Assembly (NCBI RefSeq): GCF_014851395.1
Contig: NW_024041150.1
Span: forward strand, 248,001-312,000
Direction: 5' to 3'
Length of the DNA: 64,000 nucleotides
Origin: Micropterus salmoides
Lineage: Eukaryota > Chordata > Actinopteri > Centrarchiformes > Centrarchidae
Positions 34,136 to 45,165 of the stretch are shown piece after piece. Made by a program: the position numbers and the translations under genes. A model generated the notes under the pieces. It saw nothing but the letters and a program-made list of their open reading frames with translations. It searched no databases and had not been told where the DNA came from. Each line of letters opens with the position of its first letter. Position 1 is the stretch's first letter.

Positions 34136-34995
34136 TATGGGGCTGGGCGGGGTTGTCGCTGGCTCTGGGGTGCTGCCGGTGCTTAAGGGGCTCTTGCTAC
34201 AAGCCCTGGGCTGGAGGGACCTGGCGTCCTCTTGTTTAGGGGGATGGGGGACGTGGCTGAATGATGGGGCCAATAAGGAATCTGGACACAGTGGGGAGGA
34301 CCATTCTAGCCTTCCTATGACCTCCTTCACCTTCCCCCCTTTGGTCATGTCTCACTACATACACTCTTAGGACTCTGGGGGGCGGGCAGGCTGCAGGGTG
34401 TTTGGTGGGTAGGGCTGCTTTATTGCGGCCTTGCCCTTCTTCCTCCCCCACTGGTCACCCCTCAATTTTAATTAGACATTAGACACATAGGGCTTGGGGG
34501 GTGGGAAGGACACATTGGGAGGCTCCACTACCTGACAGATATGGGGTCGCAACTACCCTCCAATTTTAACTGCACCTTAGTTACCACGCACCTTATCTTC
34601 ACTCCACCATACGACACTTCACAATCCATGACATGCATCCAACACAAAACGATACATTTACAAAGGCAGGCGGGGGGGTGTGGAGGAGTGGAGCGGGTTT
34701 CATTGGCCTTGTGTCCCGCCCCTGGAGCCCCGGGGGTGCCGTGGGGTTGGTGTCCACCTTGCCTGACCTGGGGTGGGCCGGGGGGCATGGCTCCTCTGGC
34801 GTGGGGGCCCGCTCTGGACCTGGGGTCTGGGGACTCGGGCCTTTGCTCATTTCTGGGGCGGGTGGTGTATCCCTGTGCCCGGGGGATTTCCTCGTTGACT
34901 TGGAGGGACCAGTTTGCGTCCCTGGTTTACTTCGTTGACATCAGATCCATGCTTCCCCATTTCTCTGTCAGCCAGTTGTCAGACTCCTCTGGAGA
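34136..34995. repeat. GC-rich interspersed repeat
   Basis: G-rich text (GGGGGATGGGGGACGTGG, GGCTTGGGGGGTGGGAAGG) is mixed with short AT blocks such as CAATTTTAACTGCACCTTAG and CACTTCACAATCCATGACAT. The base composition is far from its neighbours. I associate this mix with a common teleost repeat, but cannot name its class or find its ends. Frames of 80-150 codons here are Gly/Pro-rich artefacts of G-runs, not genes. Confidence 0.5.
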
Positions 34996-35011
34996 TTGAA
35001 GTATAAAGTTA

Positions 35012-35108
35012 TTTATGGGATGTGCAGAGTGGGTGCACAGTGAGAATCAAACCCAGGTCTCCCACACCAAAGGCAAGCATCTTATCTATGCGCTATCCCC
35101 ACTCGATT
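35012..35108 (-). mobile_element. tRNA-derived SINE head, minus strand
   Basis: On minus the A-box-like GGATAGCGCATAG is followed by GCTTGCCTTTGGTGTGGGAG and the B box GGGTTTGATTCTC (35042-35054). It resembles the head of the 42.0 kb SINE but lacks the body. Confidence 0.55.
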
Positions 35109-35109
35109 A

Positions 35110-36410
35110 CAAGCACGCAAGCTAAACTGTGTTACAACTGAAAGCAAGCCATAGCCTCACAATAAGGAGAAGGCAAACCGAATGCAGACGAATGCGAAAT
35201 GTAAGTCAGCAGGCAAGCTGACTTGGAAATGGATCTGCTATGCTATTAATTTTGCTACAACAACTATAAGGGTTCCCGTAAGACTCCTTCATGTGTGTAC
35301 TTTGCGTTGTCCTCAGACAAGACTCACGCTTTTTGCTCTGATTGACGTGCATCTTGCCGTAGTCCATTTTTACATAATCTTATATTGGAGACAAAACTTT
35401 TAGACCCACACTGACAAACCAGGAGGATTTCCCTTTAAGAGAGTGAAAGAAGACAAACAGAAAACAGACAGACAGCAGATCAGGAAATGGGCAGAGGTTA
35501 GATGTATGGAAATGTAAGGTGACACTCCTGATTAGAGGGTTCTGCAACCTGACATGCATGTCTTTACTGCTTAGCCAGGTTAAAACACACACACACACAT
35601 ACACTCTCTCTCTGCATAAATCCAATCGCAGCACTCCAACACACACTGTAGATGCACATAATCTCTCTCTCCTCTCACAGAGGTCATGTCTTGTTAGCTT
35701 CATTAGTCAAGATAACTTGAGGAGTTCTTTATCCTCATACTGACAGACACACTCTCTCTACTATTAAATCAAGTCAAGTGACGTTTACTGTGTCTTGGAT
35801 TGTTAGCTTCTGAGCCCATCAACACACACAAAGAAATACATGTGTACGCCTGACCATGAACATTCAAAACACACATTGATATACACCTACACACACAAGG
35901 ACAAAACATCAAACACACAATTCCTGTGCCTAACACACACACATACTGTCTGCGTCTCTACGTCTCATCTTGTTAGCTTTGTTAGCTGGGCTAATTGACA
36001 GTTCATTACCAGGTTGTTCTCTTCACACCAAGAGCCACTGACAACTCCAAGCCTTTTTATGGAGCTACATGTTGAATTTTCAAATAGTGTATTTTAATTC
36101 TAATTGGCTTTTTAAAAAGAGACCCTGAGCCAGATCTTTTTCCAAACCTTTTCTGCCATTATGCTGGGGAAAGTTGTGGAAAACATGATCATTTCTAGCT
36201 TTTTCTTCATTATTTCACACATTGACAGAAGCTACACAGCTATAAACACAGGTCCACCTGAACAGGAAGTGAGACTTTTGTCAAAGGTTTTGCAGGTCTA
36301 AGATGTATCTAAACCCCTCTTCAAATCAAGCTCCAAAATTGTAGTAAGACAAAGTAAGACAAACTCTGGTTAAAATCAAGCTTGCTCATAACTTACACTG
36401 TCTCTTTCAC
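35110..36410. other. No gene recognised
   Basis: Contains short CA-rich patches (35587-35600, 35823-35830, 35890-35945) and nothing else that I can name. A CAGACAGACAG run lies at 35458-35476. Confidence 0.5.
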
Positions 36411-36418
36411 ATTACAAG

Positions 36419-36898
36419 TGTTATATCCGGTGGTCCCTCTACTCTGTTTTTCCCTGCCCTATTGTGTCTGCCTGTTTGTCTCTCCCTGTGAGATTGTTTG
36501 GTTGCAGGTGGGCGTGGCTCTCCTCCGTGGGCTCCTGCACCCTGTTCTCCACACACCTGCATCTCATCCTAATCAACCGCCCGATTGTCTTCGTATCTAC
36601 TGTGGTACACACCTTGGCCAGCTATTTCTTTGTTACTCGCTTTAGATTTGTCCTATGGTCTCCTAACCCTGTGTGTTTCTCCTTCGCCTCTCAGACTCTC
36701 TGGGCCTGCCTGCCCACCACTCCAGCCAAACCACCTGCTCAGTTTTTCTGTCTGGACTTGGATCATTCCCCTTGCCCTCTGAGAACTGTAGCCGTGTTTC
36801 CCAATAAAGTCCCCTTGCTCTGCAAACTGCAGTCTCTGTCGTGCTTGGGAGTCCAGTTTACGTGTGCTTAACAACAAGACGTTAAACCCAGGAGTGTG
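36419..36898 (+). repeat. Probable solo LTR, plus orientation
   Basis: Starts TGTTATATCCGGTGGTCC and ends in a GGAGTGTGACA region, with AATAAA at 36803-36808 about 90 bases before the end, as expected for an LTR poly-A signal. ACAAG precedes the start (36414-36418) and recurs at 36899-36903. If that is the 5-bp target duplication, the LTR ends TGTG; if it ends TGACA, the duplication is lost. The 135-codon frame inside is not a gene. Confidence 0.6.
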
Positions 36899-36904
36899 AC
36901 AAGA

Positions 36905-37570
36905 GTACAAACTCCCAGAACAGGAGGGCACAGTACAATCAATTTGCATTGGTAAAATTATCCTCAATGTAATGCAGTCCATTTGTATATGTCTTAAAAG
37001 CTGGACACTGCCAGGTAATAGTAAAACATGCACAGACTTTGACTATGATTTATATCAAACTAATATCTTTTGCACAAAGCTTCCTGGCTATCTTAAGCAT
37101 GACAAGTTGCTATGAATTCTATGTAAATTTAGACTTCTTTTCAAACTAAAAAACATGGCTGACTAAAGAACTGCATCATCCAGCTACCTTCAGTCTAATT
37201 GAAAATGTTTACCTTCCGGAAGTATTCAACAATTACCAGAACATTTTACTGGGAAAAATCAGCAAACAACACAAAATACTTTCTGTTGCATAAATCTCCA
37301 TGCAGCAACATGCTGAGATGTTGTGTCGTCTTATTTTGCCAAGGCTCAGTAATCTGCCAACTCCTCAGTTAGGCACAGGATAGTTTCCTTCAAAAAACAA
37401 AAATGACTGATGATGCCTCACTGCTGTGTATTTCTAACTGGTTACTTGTGAAACTGTCCATCTTGCAGTTAACACAACTAAGAGCTAAAATAACACTGGC
37501 CTAACATTACAGAGCAAGAAAAAAATTCACTTTGTGAAACCAGCTCCTAGTTGGCTGTCCCTGTGCTTGT
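36905..37570. other. No gene recognised
   Basis: AT-rich DNA between a solo LTR and a Penelope-like relic. No motif seen. Confidence 0.5.
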
Positions 37571-37589
37571 TGGATCATATAACTTATCC

Positions 37590-38185
37590 ATGAAGTTTGA
37601 GGTCAAGGGCACTGGACTTTGAAGAAGAAAAAATAGAAGATGTTTCGTCCCTCATCCAAGAGACTTCAGTTGTGACTGACTGGTAGGGAAACTCAGCTAT
37701 TTAACCTCTGTGGGATCGTTAGCTAGAATCGTTGATACGCTGGTTCGTTGCTCCTGGCTGTGGTAACGACAGTCGTCATGGTCGTTAGAACCACCCGTGG
37801 CCAAATCTGAATGACCATCGTTGGTATGTGAAAACAGCCACAAAATCCAGGAAGAAAACCAACACCACAGGGGCTGAGGAAAAGAAGATCAAATGCTACA
37901 ACATTGTGATTCCATACGTGTCTGGAGTATATGACAAGATTTTCAACAAACACCACATCCCTGTGTTTTTTAAACCCAAGAACATGCTAAGACAGATACT
38001 GGTACATCCCAAAGACCGCACACCCAAGCACAAGAAAAGCAATCTAGTGTATGCAATCCAATGCAGTGAGGAATGCACAGACCTGTACATTGGGGAACCT
38101 AAACAACCAATACACAAATGCATGTTTCAACACACAACCGTGAGAGGGTGTGTGCTTTATTTTTTGTGTGGGTGAGTTTGCCCTT
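37590..38185 (+). mobile_element. Penelope-like element relic with GIY-YIG-type domain
   Basis: The coding remnant (37828-38175) reads KKIKCYNIVIPYVSGVYDKI, FNKHHIPVFFKPKNMLRQIL, VHPKDRTPKHKKSNLVYAIQ and CSEECTDLYIGEPKQPIHK. The order of an RT thumb-to-linker region followed by VYAIQC..LYIGE is that of Penelope-like elements (Neptune/Poseidon type), whose C-terminal endonuclease is GIY-YIG. The upstream 37640-37700 text (GATGTTTCGTCCCTCATCCA, GAGACTTCAG) is the hairpin-like flank common at ends of these elements in fish. The RT palm is gone and the frame ends soon after the endonuclease motif, so it is inactive. Confidence 0.8.
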
Positions 38186-38189
38186 AGAC

Positions 38190-40315
38190 CCCGTAGAAGA
38201 GAATCACAGCCACATAATGGTATATTCCATTGATGGTCTTGGCACTTATTTTGTCTAATTAGACTTCTGCTCAGGTCGTAGATGTTGGGTGGCACTATAA
38301 AAGGAATTGCCAGTGTTCAGAAACCTTCATGAACTAATAAGAATGACTAAATTGTATGTTGTCCTGGTACAACAACGGTGCAACAAAACTTATAGAAGAG
38401 CGGGGGAGATGCCAATCAAGAACTAGAACAAGTCTATGCCAAACCACACAGTTCTGAGAAGTGCCCTAATCCGCTACAGTAGGTTTACCACAGTTGTATA
38501 GGGTCTTTAAGTAAGAAGCAGTAACACTCACTACAGATTATAGTCTGGACCTGTGTGCAGTCTTCACCAAAAGCCACATTCTTCTTTTGCTGACCATCAC
38601 TCCCAGCCGAGTGTCAACCTGGCATCTGCCCTCTGATTGTCAGCAAGAACTCACAGTCTCACTCACAACAAAAATTTTTAAGTGAAGTACCAGACCATTT
38701 TTCATCAGTAGTGGTGCATTTCTCCTCTTGTTTCCTGAAACATTATTCACCAGGTGGTTGAAAAGGAGTGTAAATAGTTTGAAAAAGCAACTACCAAATC
38801 ATCCCCAAGTTGCACAAGTGTGGGATTGATAAATCCTTATTAGGATCTTACTGGGACCATGACACTGAGGGGAAAACAGGGTATATTTATTATTATTATT
38901 TTTCATTCCAAATAAATAGGTGAATCCAGTGATTACACAACAGCAATTGAATTTGTTTTGTCTTTCTTTTTGTTGTTGTACTATAGTCGATTGTCTTAAA
39001 AGTTGAAAACTAAAATCAAACTCAATACCAATGTCTGGGAGCATGCATCTTTTAAATTATTTCTCTGCCTGGAACCATCGAAGTCCCAAAATGTCTGCAA
39101 TGCAAACTAATGTAGTCATCTGTCAAGCATTTTATCATGCTTGCTTCAGTGCACTTGGATCAATTACTAATGAAATCTTCTTACTCAGAGGACCTTTTGG
39201 GGAAATTTGATGGTTCCCTCTCTCTGTAAGAGATTATTCTTTCCCTTGTCTCTTCATCTTGTTCATTCCACCTCACTCTTTTGTCTTTTTCTTTTAATCG
39301 TGTTTTCTTGCTTGTGCATTCTTCTTCTTTTTGTGTACACTTCTTCTGCACTTCCTTCCTATTTTTTTCAGAAAGTTCTTTCTCTGCATACTACATTCAT
39401 GAAACCCATACAATCATTAATAGATGAGTCTAATTCATTTGGGCGCCAGCACAGCATACTAAACAGCATGACTCTCAACTAAGCTGTCAATCACAAGGCT
39501 ATTAAGGTCTGTTACTTGCATACATATAACAGGCAATGGTTGATGAACCCTCAAGCTTCTGTATCTTTTAAAAGTTTCAAATCACACATAGTGATTGCCG
39601 AGAGGTAACCATAACGTGCATTAAAACATGTAAAAATGAAAAAAATTAATAAATAAACATTTGGTGTTATGTATATGTCACTTTTAGTGTAACATTTAAT
39701 TTTTCATCAAAAACTCTACAGTTGTAGCCCCTGCAGCAGTATCTCTCATGCCTGTATCTTCTTCGATCCCATCACTTTAAATGTTATACTGGAGATATGA
39801 ATATACAGTAAATTATCTCCCATTAGCTCTCTTCCCTGTAATAGAAGAAAAACATGAGGGGAATAAATCATTTAAACAATCACACTAAAAGACAGAGATA
39901 GTTTAAGGAAATATTGTTTTGATGCTGATTACTCATGTCAGGAACATAAATTACATCCTCACAATTACTGTTTTCTGACTAAACATATGTACGCTTTCAG
40001 AAAGTTAGCAATGATGAATTTTACAATGTTTCTATGGTAATTACTCAGTAGCCTTCCTAGTCTACTCCAGAGGTTACGGGTGCATTGTCTCCTAACAATG
40101 TGGTTGTGGAAAGCATCGCTGACATCATGACTTCACTGACATAATAAAACAATTAAAAAGCTGTTTATTACTTTTGTAACACTGGAATGCTATGGCTGTT
40201 ACACCAGGATCCTAACTTTGTGGACTTCAGCTTGAAATTCACATCAGTCCAATCCTGTTTTTCTTCACATTATGTTTTATCATTTTGTTACATGTACAAA
40301 TACTTACTTTTTTGT
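38190..40315. other. No gene recognised
   Basis: AT-rich unique-looking DNA. A pyrimidine-rich patch lies at 39215-39380. The 91-codon frame at 39207-39482 is Phe/Leu-rich from T-runs and unsupported. Confidence 0.5.
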
Positions 40316-40720
40316 GGCTTAAGGCCAATTTATACATTTGCGTTGAATCTATTCAGGCGGTATGGCGCACAGTCGAATCTTCGCAGATGCATTATGAAAT
40401 GAGGATCATGCCATTTTGGCTATATGGGGGTGCTCGATGTGTGATTTTACTAATATTTTGTGATTTTACCAATAAGTTAATATACAGCCTATTACGATAT
40501 AAATGTCAACATATAATTCTTTAAATAAAAATCTGAAAAGAAAGAAAGCAGATTGTAATAAATCTTTTTTAAAGTGTGAATAAATCTAAAATTGTAACCC
40601 TAACCTTTAAGGAAAGGGGGGCCAGTGTGCACGTGTGGGCATAGCGTGTGAGGAAAAGAGACCGAGCACCACCTGCGAAGGTGTTATGCGTGCACCTTGT
40701 GGGACGTTGATGAACCACAC
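40316..40720. repeat. Possible interspersed repeat cut by the solo LTR
   Basis: Opens TTAAGGCCAATTTATACATT and holds GGCGCACAGTCGAATC-type text, resembling the ends of common fish DNA-transposon relics. No right end is seen because the LTR follows at 40727. Weak assignment. Confidence 0.3.
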
Positions 40721-40726
40721 AAAGAA

Positions 40727-41063
40727 TGTCACGATCGTGGTGTGGAGGCAGGTTGGAGGACCCAAACGCAGGACACAGAGCGGAGCAGGTATAGTTCAAC
40801 GAAGGGTTTTAATATAACCAAAAGGGAGCACACTTACAGGTGAGTGGCTGAATAACAGAAATCCAAAATCCAAAAGTACAGGGAGACAAGACAAGCAAGG
40901 CTGGTTACAGGCAGGCAGAGCGTACACGCACAACAGACTGGGGGGTAACATGAACAATGACCGGACAAAGACAAGACAGAAACACCAGGTATATATACAA
41001 AGGGACTAACGAGCAGGGCGGGAGCAACACAGGTGACAGACATGAGACTAATGAGGCACAGGT

Positions 41064-41108
<45 letters not shown>

Positions 41109-41280
41109 AGGGGAAAACAGATACAGACATGCAGAGGGATCACTGGGGTAACAGATATGACAAGGGTTACCGAACACTAGACGAAAGACAAGACAGACCC
41201 CCAAAACCCAACAGATCAAAATAACACTAACTAAACACAAAAGTGCAACACAAAGGATGGCCAACCGGCAGAGCGTGACA
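40727..41280 (-). repeat. Solo LTR with 5-bp target duplication AAGAA
   Basis: The unit starts TGTCACG and ends CGTGACA, a 7-bp inverted end with TG..CA. AAGAA flanks it on both sides (40722-40726 and 41281-41285), as expected for integrase-mediated insertion. A TATA-like GTATATATAC lies at about 40989-40998, and on minus an ATTAAAA poly-A-like word follows downstream, so the promoter faces the minus strand. A (GA)n array is inside. No internal retroelement region remains, so this is a recombined solo LTR, probably gypsy-type. Confidence 0.85.
41069..41107 (+). repeat. (GA)n microsatellite within the solo LTR
   Basis: About nineteen GA units. Confidence 0.95.
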
Positions 41281-41304
41281 AAGAAGTTTTATTGTTTTTT
41301 TGAG

Positions 41305-41480
41305 AGAGTTTTTTTTTGGGGGGGGGGGGTCCCTTTATTTATGACAGGACAGTTGAGAGACAGTAAATGTGGGGGAGAGAGAGAGAGATGACATGCAGCA
41401 AAGGGCCACGGGTCGGACTTGAACCCAGGCCACTGCTGCAAGGACTCAGCCTTTGTACATGGGATGCGCGCTCTTGTGGT
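41305..41480 (-). mobile_element. tRNA-derived SINE, minus strand
   Basis: Reading minus: ATGTACAAAGGCTGAGTCC, TGCAGCAGTGG, B box GGGTTCAAGTCC (41415-41426), GGCCCTTTGCTGCATGTCAT, a CT-rich run, CCTGTCATAAATAAAGGG, then a C/A tail. This is the order of an abundant fish SINE. The A-box end is partly lost near 41480. It lies immediately beside the solo LTR. Confidence 0.75.
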
Positions 41481-41525
41481 GAGCAAATCAGCGCCCGTTA
41501 TATCGTTTTTAAACAGTAGGCCTGC

Positions 41526-41526
<1 letters not shown>

Positions 41527-41559
<33 letters not shown>
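41527..41559 (+). repeat. (AC)16-17 microsatellite
   Basis: Pure AC run directly after the SINE. Confidence 0.97.
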
Positions 41560-41561
<2 letters not shown>

Positions 41562-41858
41562 TCGACAATTACTCGACTATAGGCAGGACTTGTACAATTC
41601 TGATTTGACTAAGTCAATTCTTAGTCGAGGACTCCAACTACCCTGTTATTATAGTGATTTAAACCATCATGTGGTAAGTCAAGTTGCTGTTTTTATATAC
41701 TATTATTACAACATGGTTACTAATATAATAAATCTGCTGAGTAACAATAGCTGCTTGAATGACTATATGTCAAAGACTATTATACTTTCTTTACTCTCTA
41801 AACTATAATTTGCCTGGTAATGACACGCTTATATAATAACATGTATCTGCAGCACTGC

Positions 41859-42040
41859 ATTCATTTTAGCTGACGCTTTTATCTAAAGCGACTTACAATT
41901 GCTACATGAGGTCGCACGCCTCTGGAGCAACTAGGGGTTAAGTGTCTTGCTCAGGGACACATTGGTGGATGGGTAACAGTAGGGGATTGAACCTGGGTCT
42001 CTCACGCCAAAGACATAGTCTTATCCACTGCACCATCACC
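41859..42040 (-). mobile_element. tRNA-derived SINE, full length, minus strand
   Basis: Reading minus: A box TGGTGCAGTGG (42025-42035), B box GGTTCAATCCC (41983-41993), a body with GTGTCCCTGAGCAAGACACT and CCCCTAGTTGCTCCAGAGGC, and a tail AAGTCGCTTTAGATAAAAGC. Both polymerase III promoter boxes are intact and correctly spaced. Partial copies of the same family lie at 10256-10355, 57762-57904 and possibly 63909-63937. Confidence 0.9.
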
Positions 42041-42044
42041 ACCA

Positions 42045-44850
42045 TTTCAATTTGAATACAATACTAAATAGAAACAACTGAAAAACACAAACCCATACAT
42101 ATGTCATACGGATCCATGACACACCAATAACATTGAATATATCACACATACAAGCATTTGCATACACTGTAAGCTATTCCATAAGCACGCAGATATAATA
42201 TGCCCACCCAAACCTCAATTGAATAAAGCCAGTATGTCTTTGTCTGCAAAGAGGTTTTTGGTGTCAGACAAAATAGCTGAGCTGATGTTGTTGCTGTTGT
42301 AATTACGCTTGGGCTCACAGGGAGCTGCTGGTTAAGCTCTTACAAGCCGAGAGTGAAAGCTGAGGGGAAACACAGACATCAGAACAACAAAAAACTGTCA
42401 CACCGCAATGTTGTCACACAGAGAAGGAGAGAGAGAGAGAGAGTGTTTGGGGAAATCACAGTCGTCACAATGCAACGTTATTAAACCAAGCCACATAGAA
42501 AAAGAGACAGCAAGTGAAAACTGCAAAAGATGGAAAACAAAGCAACACAGAATTGTCAGTGGAATAACAAACAACACTTGTTGCTTTCATGCAGTGTCAC
42601 AGCTATTTGAAACCATTTGCAGGAGCAATTTAGCATGGCAGATGTTCCTCTTAGTGTTAATAGAATTTAAATTTAAATTAGAAACTCAACTCAAAATCTG
42701 CAGGATTTCACAGATGGTTTCCATGAAAACACCAAATAGTTTTCTTGACATTTTTCTGTTAAATTTTGAGGATGATGTGATTTTTCTGCAGAACTTTGAT
42801 TCAATCCTGTTTTCTTATTTCCAAGGGGGCAAACAGGCTGGGCATTCCAGCAGGAACATCTAACATCTAATGCCCAGTCACAGTTTCTTAAATACACACT
42901 CATGCTAACACAAGATGGAGACATAAACAAGCTCACACACACATTAACTGTCTTCCTTCGGGCCTGTCTGGGTTTATAAACCGATTATGTCTGGCACTCA
43001 CAGAAGAGAAGAGTTTTTTTATGCTGAAGAGAAGAGTGTTTTATGCCTCACTCATCAGACCACACACACATACTGCAGATTCAAACCTAAATATATGTTT
43101 TAACAAACTTGTTTTTGGACTTAAATATTCAATGCAGTGCTGGAGTCTCTAAAGAGTGATTTGAAACCCTGCACCACATCCTATTGTGAGAGTATCCTAA
43201 GACTAGCTTCTCCAACTGAATAAGGCCACTCCTTGATAGTAGCTAGAGAGAGGACTAGAGAGTCATTCAGAAAGCCTCTCTGCATATTTCTGTGAAAAGG
43301 CTGTTAGTGCAGCTGCTATGGTAGTTACTTTTTGGAGAATGGGGTGGGTGGTGGTGCAGAAGGGACGACAGGGTGTGAGTGAAAGGTAGGGGAGAAGTAT
43401 ACTGTACATAAATGCGGGCAAGTATGAGGAAAATGGCATTACGAAAGGCAGGTCACACCTGTACCCAAATATGCTTCACTATATGCAGCTTGCCGAGATT
43501 AACCTGCCTGAATAACATCAGACATCTGCTGAAACATTTACCTTACACATTAGGGAGTTTGGACTTCACGACTTTTTGGCACGCTTGAGAGTTGTAGAAG
43601 TTGAGGACTACATATTTTGCAGGTTAACGAGTTGTGATGAAGCAGTTGACAGTTTCACTGTGACATTAACAAACATTTCTATCATCTTACATGTAACATC
43701 TAACTTCCTTTGGTGACTAACTCTGTCCACCATGTCCTTTTGCCGTCCTTACTTCTACTTGGCACTGCTGTGGAAATGTGGCCAATGTCACTCTGTACTT
43801 GGCATTATACTGTATTGACTGTGTCACTTCTGCAAGGCAACTACATTTTAGTGTGACTGTCATTGCAGTAACCTTGTCAGTTAGAGTGGAGGGTCTACAG
43901 ACGCAGCTGCTACTGTGTCCTCAGCTAATCTATAGATGTAATTAAGGATCAGAGCTGGTGATTACCTGTCTTTCATCAATAACACACCCAGTCATATAGT
44001 TTCTACCTCAGGCATCTGAAACACACATATTGTAGCAGTGTAGCTTTGACTTGAAAACAGCCTTGTTATTGAAATTCAGCTGTGAATCACAGTCTCAACT
44101 ACATTCAGGTTGCTATTCCTACATGAATACATGGATAGGTCCATCTATCTATGTAATAGAGGTTTTTTATATCCTCAACAAAAAATTGCATATGTAGATA
44201 GATCACTTGTCTGCAGTACAAGCTGTTTTGCCACGCATGATATGCTTTTAATATTAAAAAAGGGAACCTATTTAAGATGTGTGACTGAGCATAATAACCT
44301 TCATCATGTTCCGTTTTCTTTAATAAATAGATTGTTTGTTTTCCCCGAGGGCTTCTGGCTCAGACCAACACTCATTAGAGCTTCTTCATGCAGGATGTCA
44401 ATTATTAATTCTCTCATTTATGACCATCTATTAGAATGCATGGTTCATAGCACACAGGAGAGACTGTGGCAGGCTTTGTGAATACATTTCAAAGAACAAA
44501 CGGTTTTCAATAAAGGGAACTGTTGCCCTTTGAATCAGCCTTTCATTACACTGCCCCTTGTTGCATGCTTTTGAAAAATAAGATGGGATATAAGATGGCT
44601 CCTTTTGTCATTGATGACGACCTATTGCAATTCACAGAAACAATCACAATCATGGGCAATGTATTTTGCTCCCTTTACTGGTCCGAGGCCAGCAAAATGG
44701 GAGTGGATGGACAAAAATATGTGGAAAGGAGCATAGTACTAGGTTCTCTGGGAAGGTAAACATATATATTGTTATGTTTAAAAAAAAAAGATATCTGTAG
44801 CTGTAGGTCAGCAACGATAATTCTTTTTTATAATTTTTTATATACATCAG
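42045..44850. other. No gene recognised
   Basis: Holds a (GA)n-like run at 42419-42441 and otherwise unique-looking DNA. Frames at 42408-42863 and 44110-44481 (151 and 123 codons) lack recognisable domains and splice support, and I treat them as chance. Confidence 0.45.
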
Positions 44851-44851
44851 T

Positions 44852-45163
44852 GCATCAGAATCAGAATGAAGTTTTTTGCCAGATACGTTTTCACATATGA
44901 GGAAAAGAGTATACAAAATAATACTATAATACTAATGGGAAAAAGAATTCAAAAAATATACAGGATAATTAACAAGCAATGGCAACGGCTGGACTACAAA
45001 TGAGCTGTTTTCAAGTACTTCAGAGCAGAGTTTTCTGTGGGAGATGGGAACTCCCTTTGGGGTGGCTTTTTCACTTTGCAAACCTATTACATGCAAAAAA
45101 AGGTATATAACTCTAATAAAGGAGAGGGAAAAAGCCAAAAAGCATAATACCACCACTTTAATC
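44852..45163 (-). repeat. Two joined interspersed repeat fragments
   Basis: 44852-44900 (ATCAGAATCAGAATGAAG, then TTTTTTGCCAGATACG) resembles the tailed 3' end of an RTE/Rex-type LINE. 45010-45163 on the minus strand starts TTAAAGTGGTGGTATTATGC, continues TTTTTGGCTTTTTCCC and ends near CCATCTCCCACAGAAAACTC, which I recognise as an abundant fish repeat. Neither part codes for protein. Confidence 0.5.
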
Positions 45164-45165
45164 TT

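Noticed and set aside
34541..34999. 152-codon forward frame in the GC-rich segment
   Set aside because: Gly/Pro/Leu-rich translation of G-runs. Overlapping long frames exist on both strands, which is typical of GC-rich non-coding repeat DNA.
36464..36871. 135-codon forward frame
   Set aside because: It lies inside a solo-LTR-like unit with a poly-A signal.
41983..42035. Possible real tRNA gene
   Set aside because: A and B boxes are present, but there is no cloverleaf acceptor-stem pairing and the unit continues into a SINE body and tail.
42408..42863. 151-codon forward frame
   Set aside because: Starts in a GA repeat and has no domain. Likely chance.
44523..44759. 78-codon frame ending in GGGAAG|GTAAAC
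   Set aside because: The donor-like string is weak and there is no convincing acceptor or family motif.
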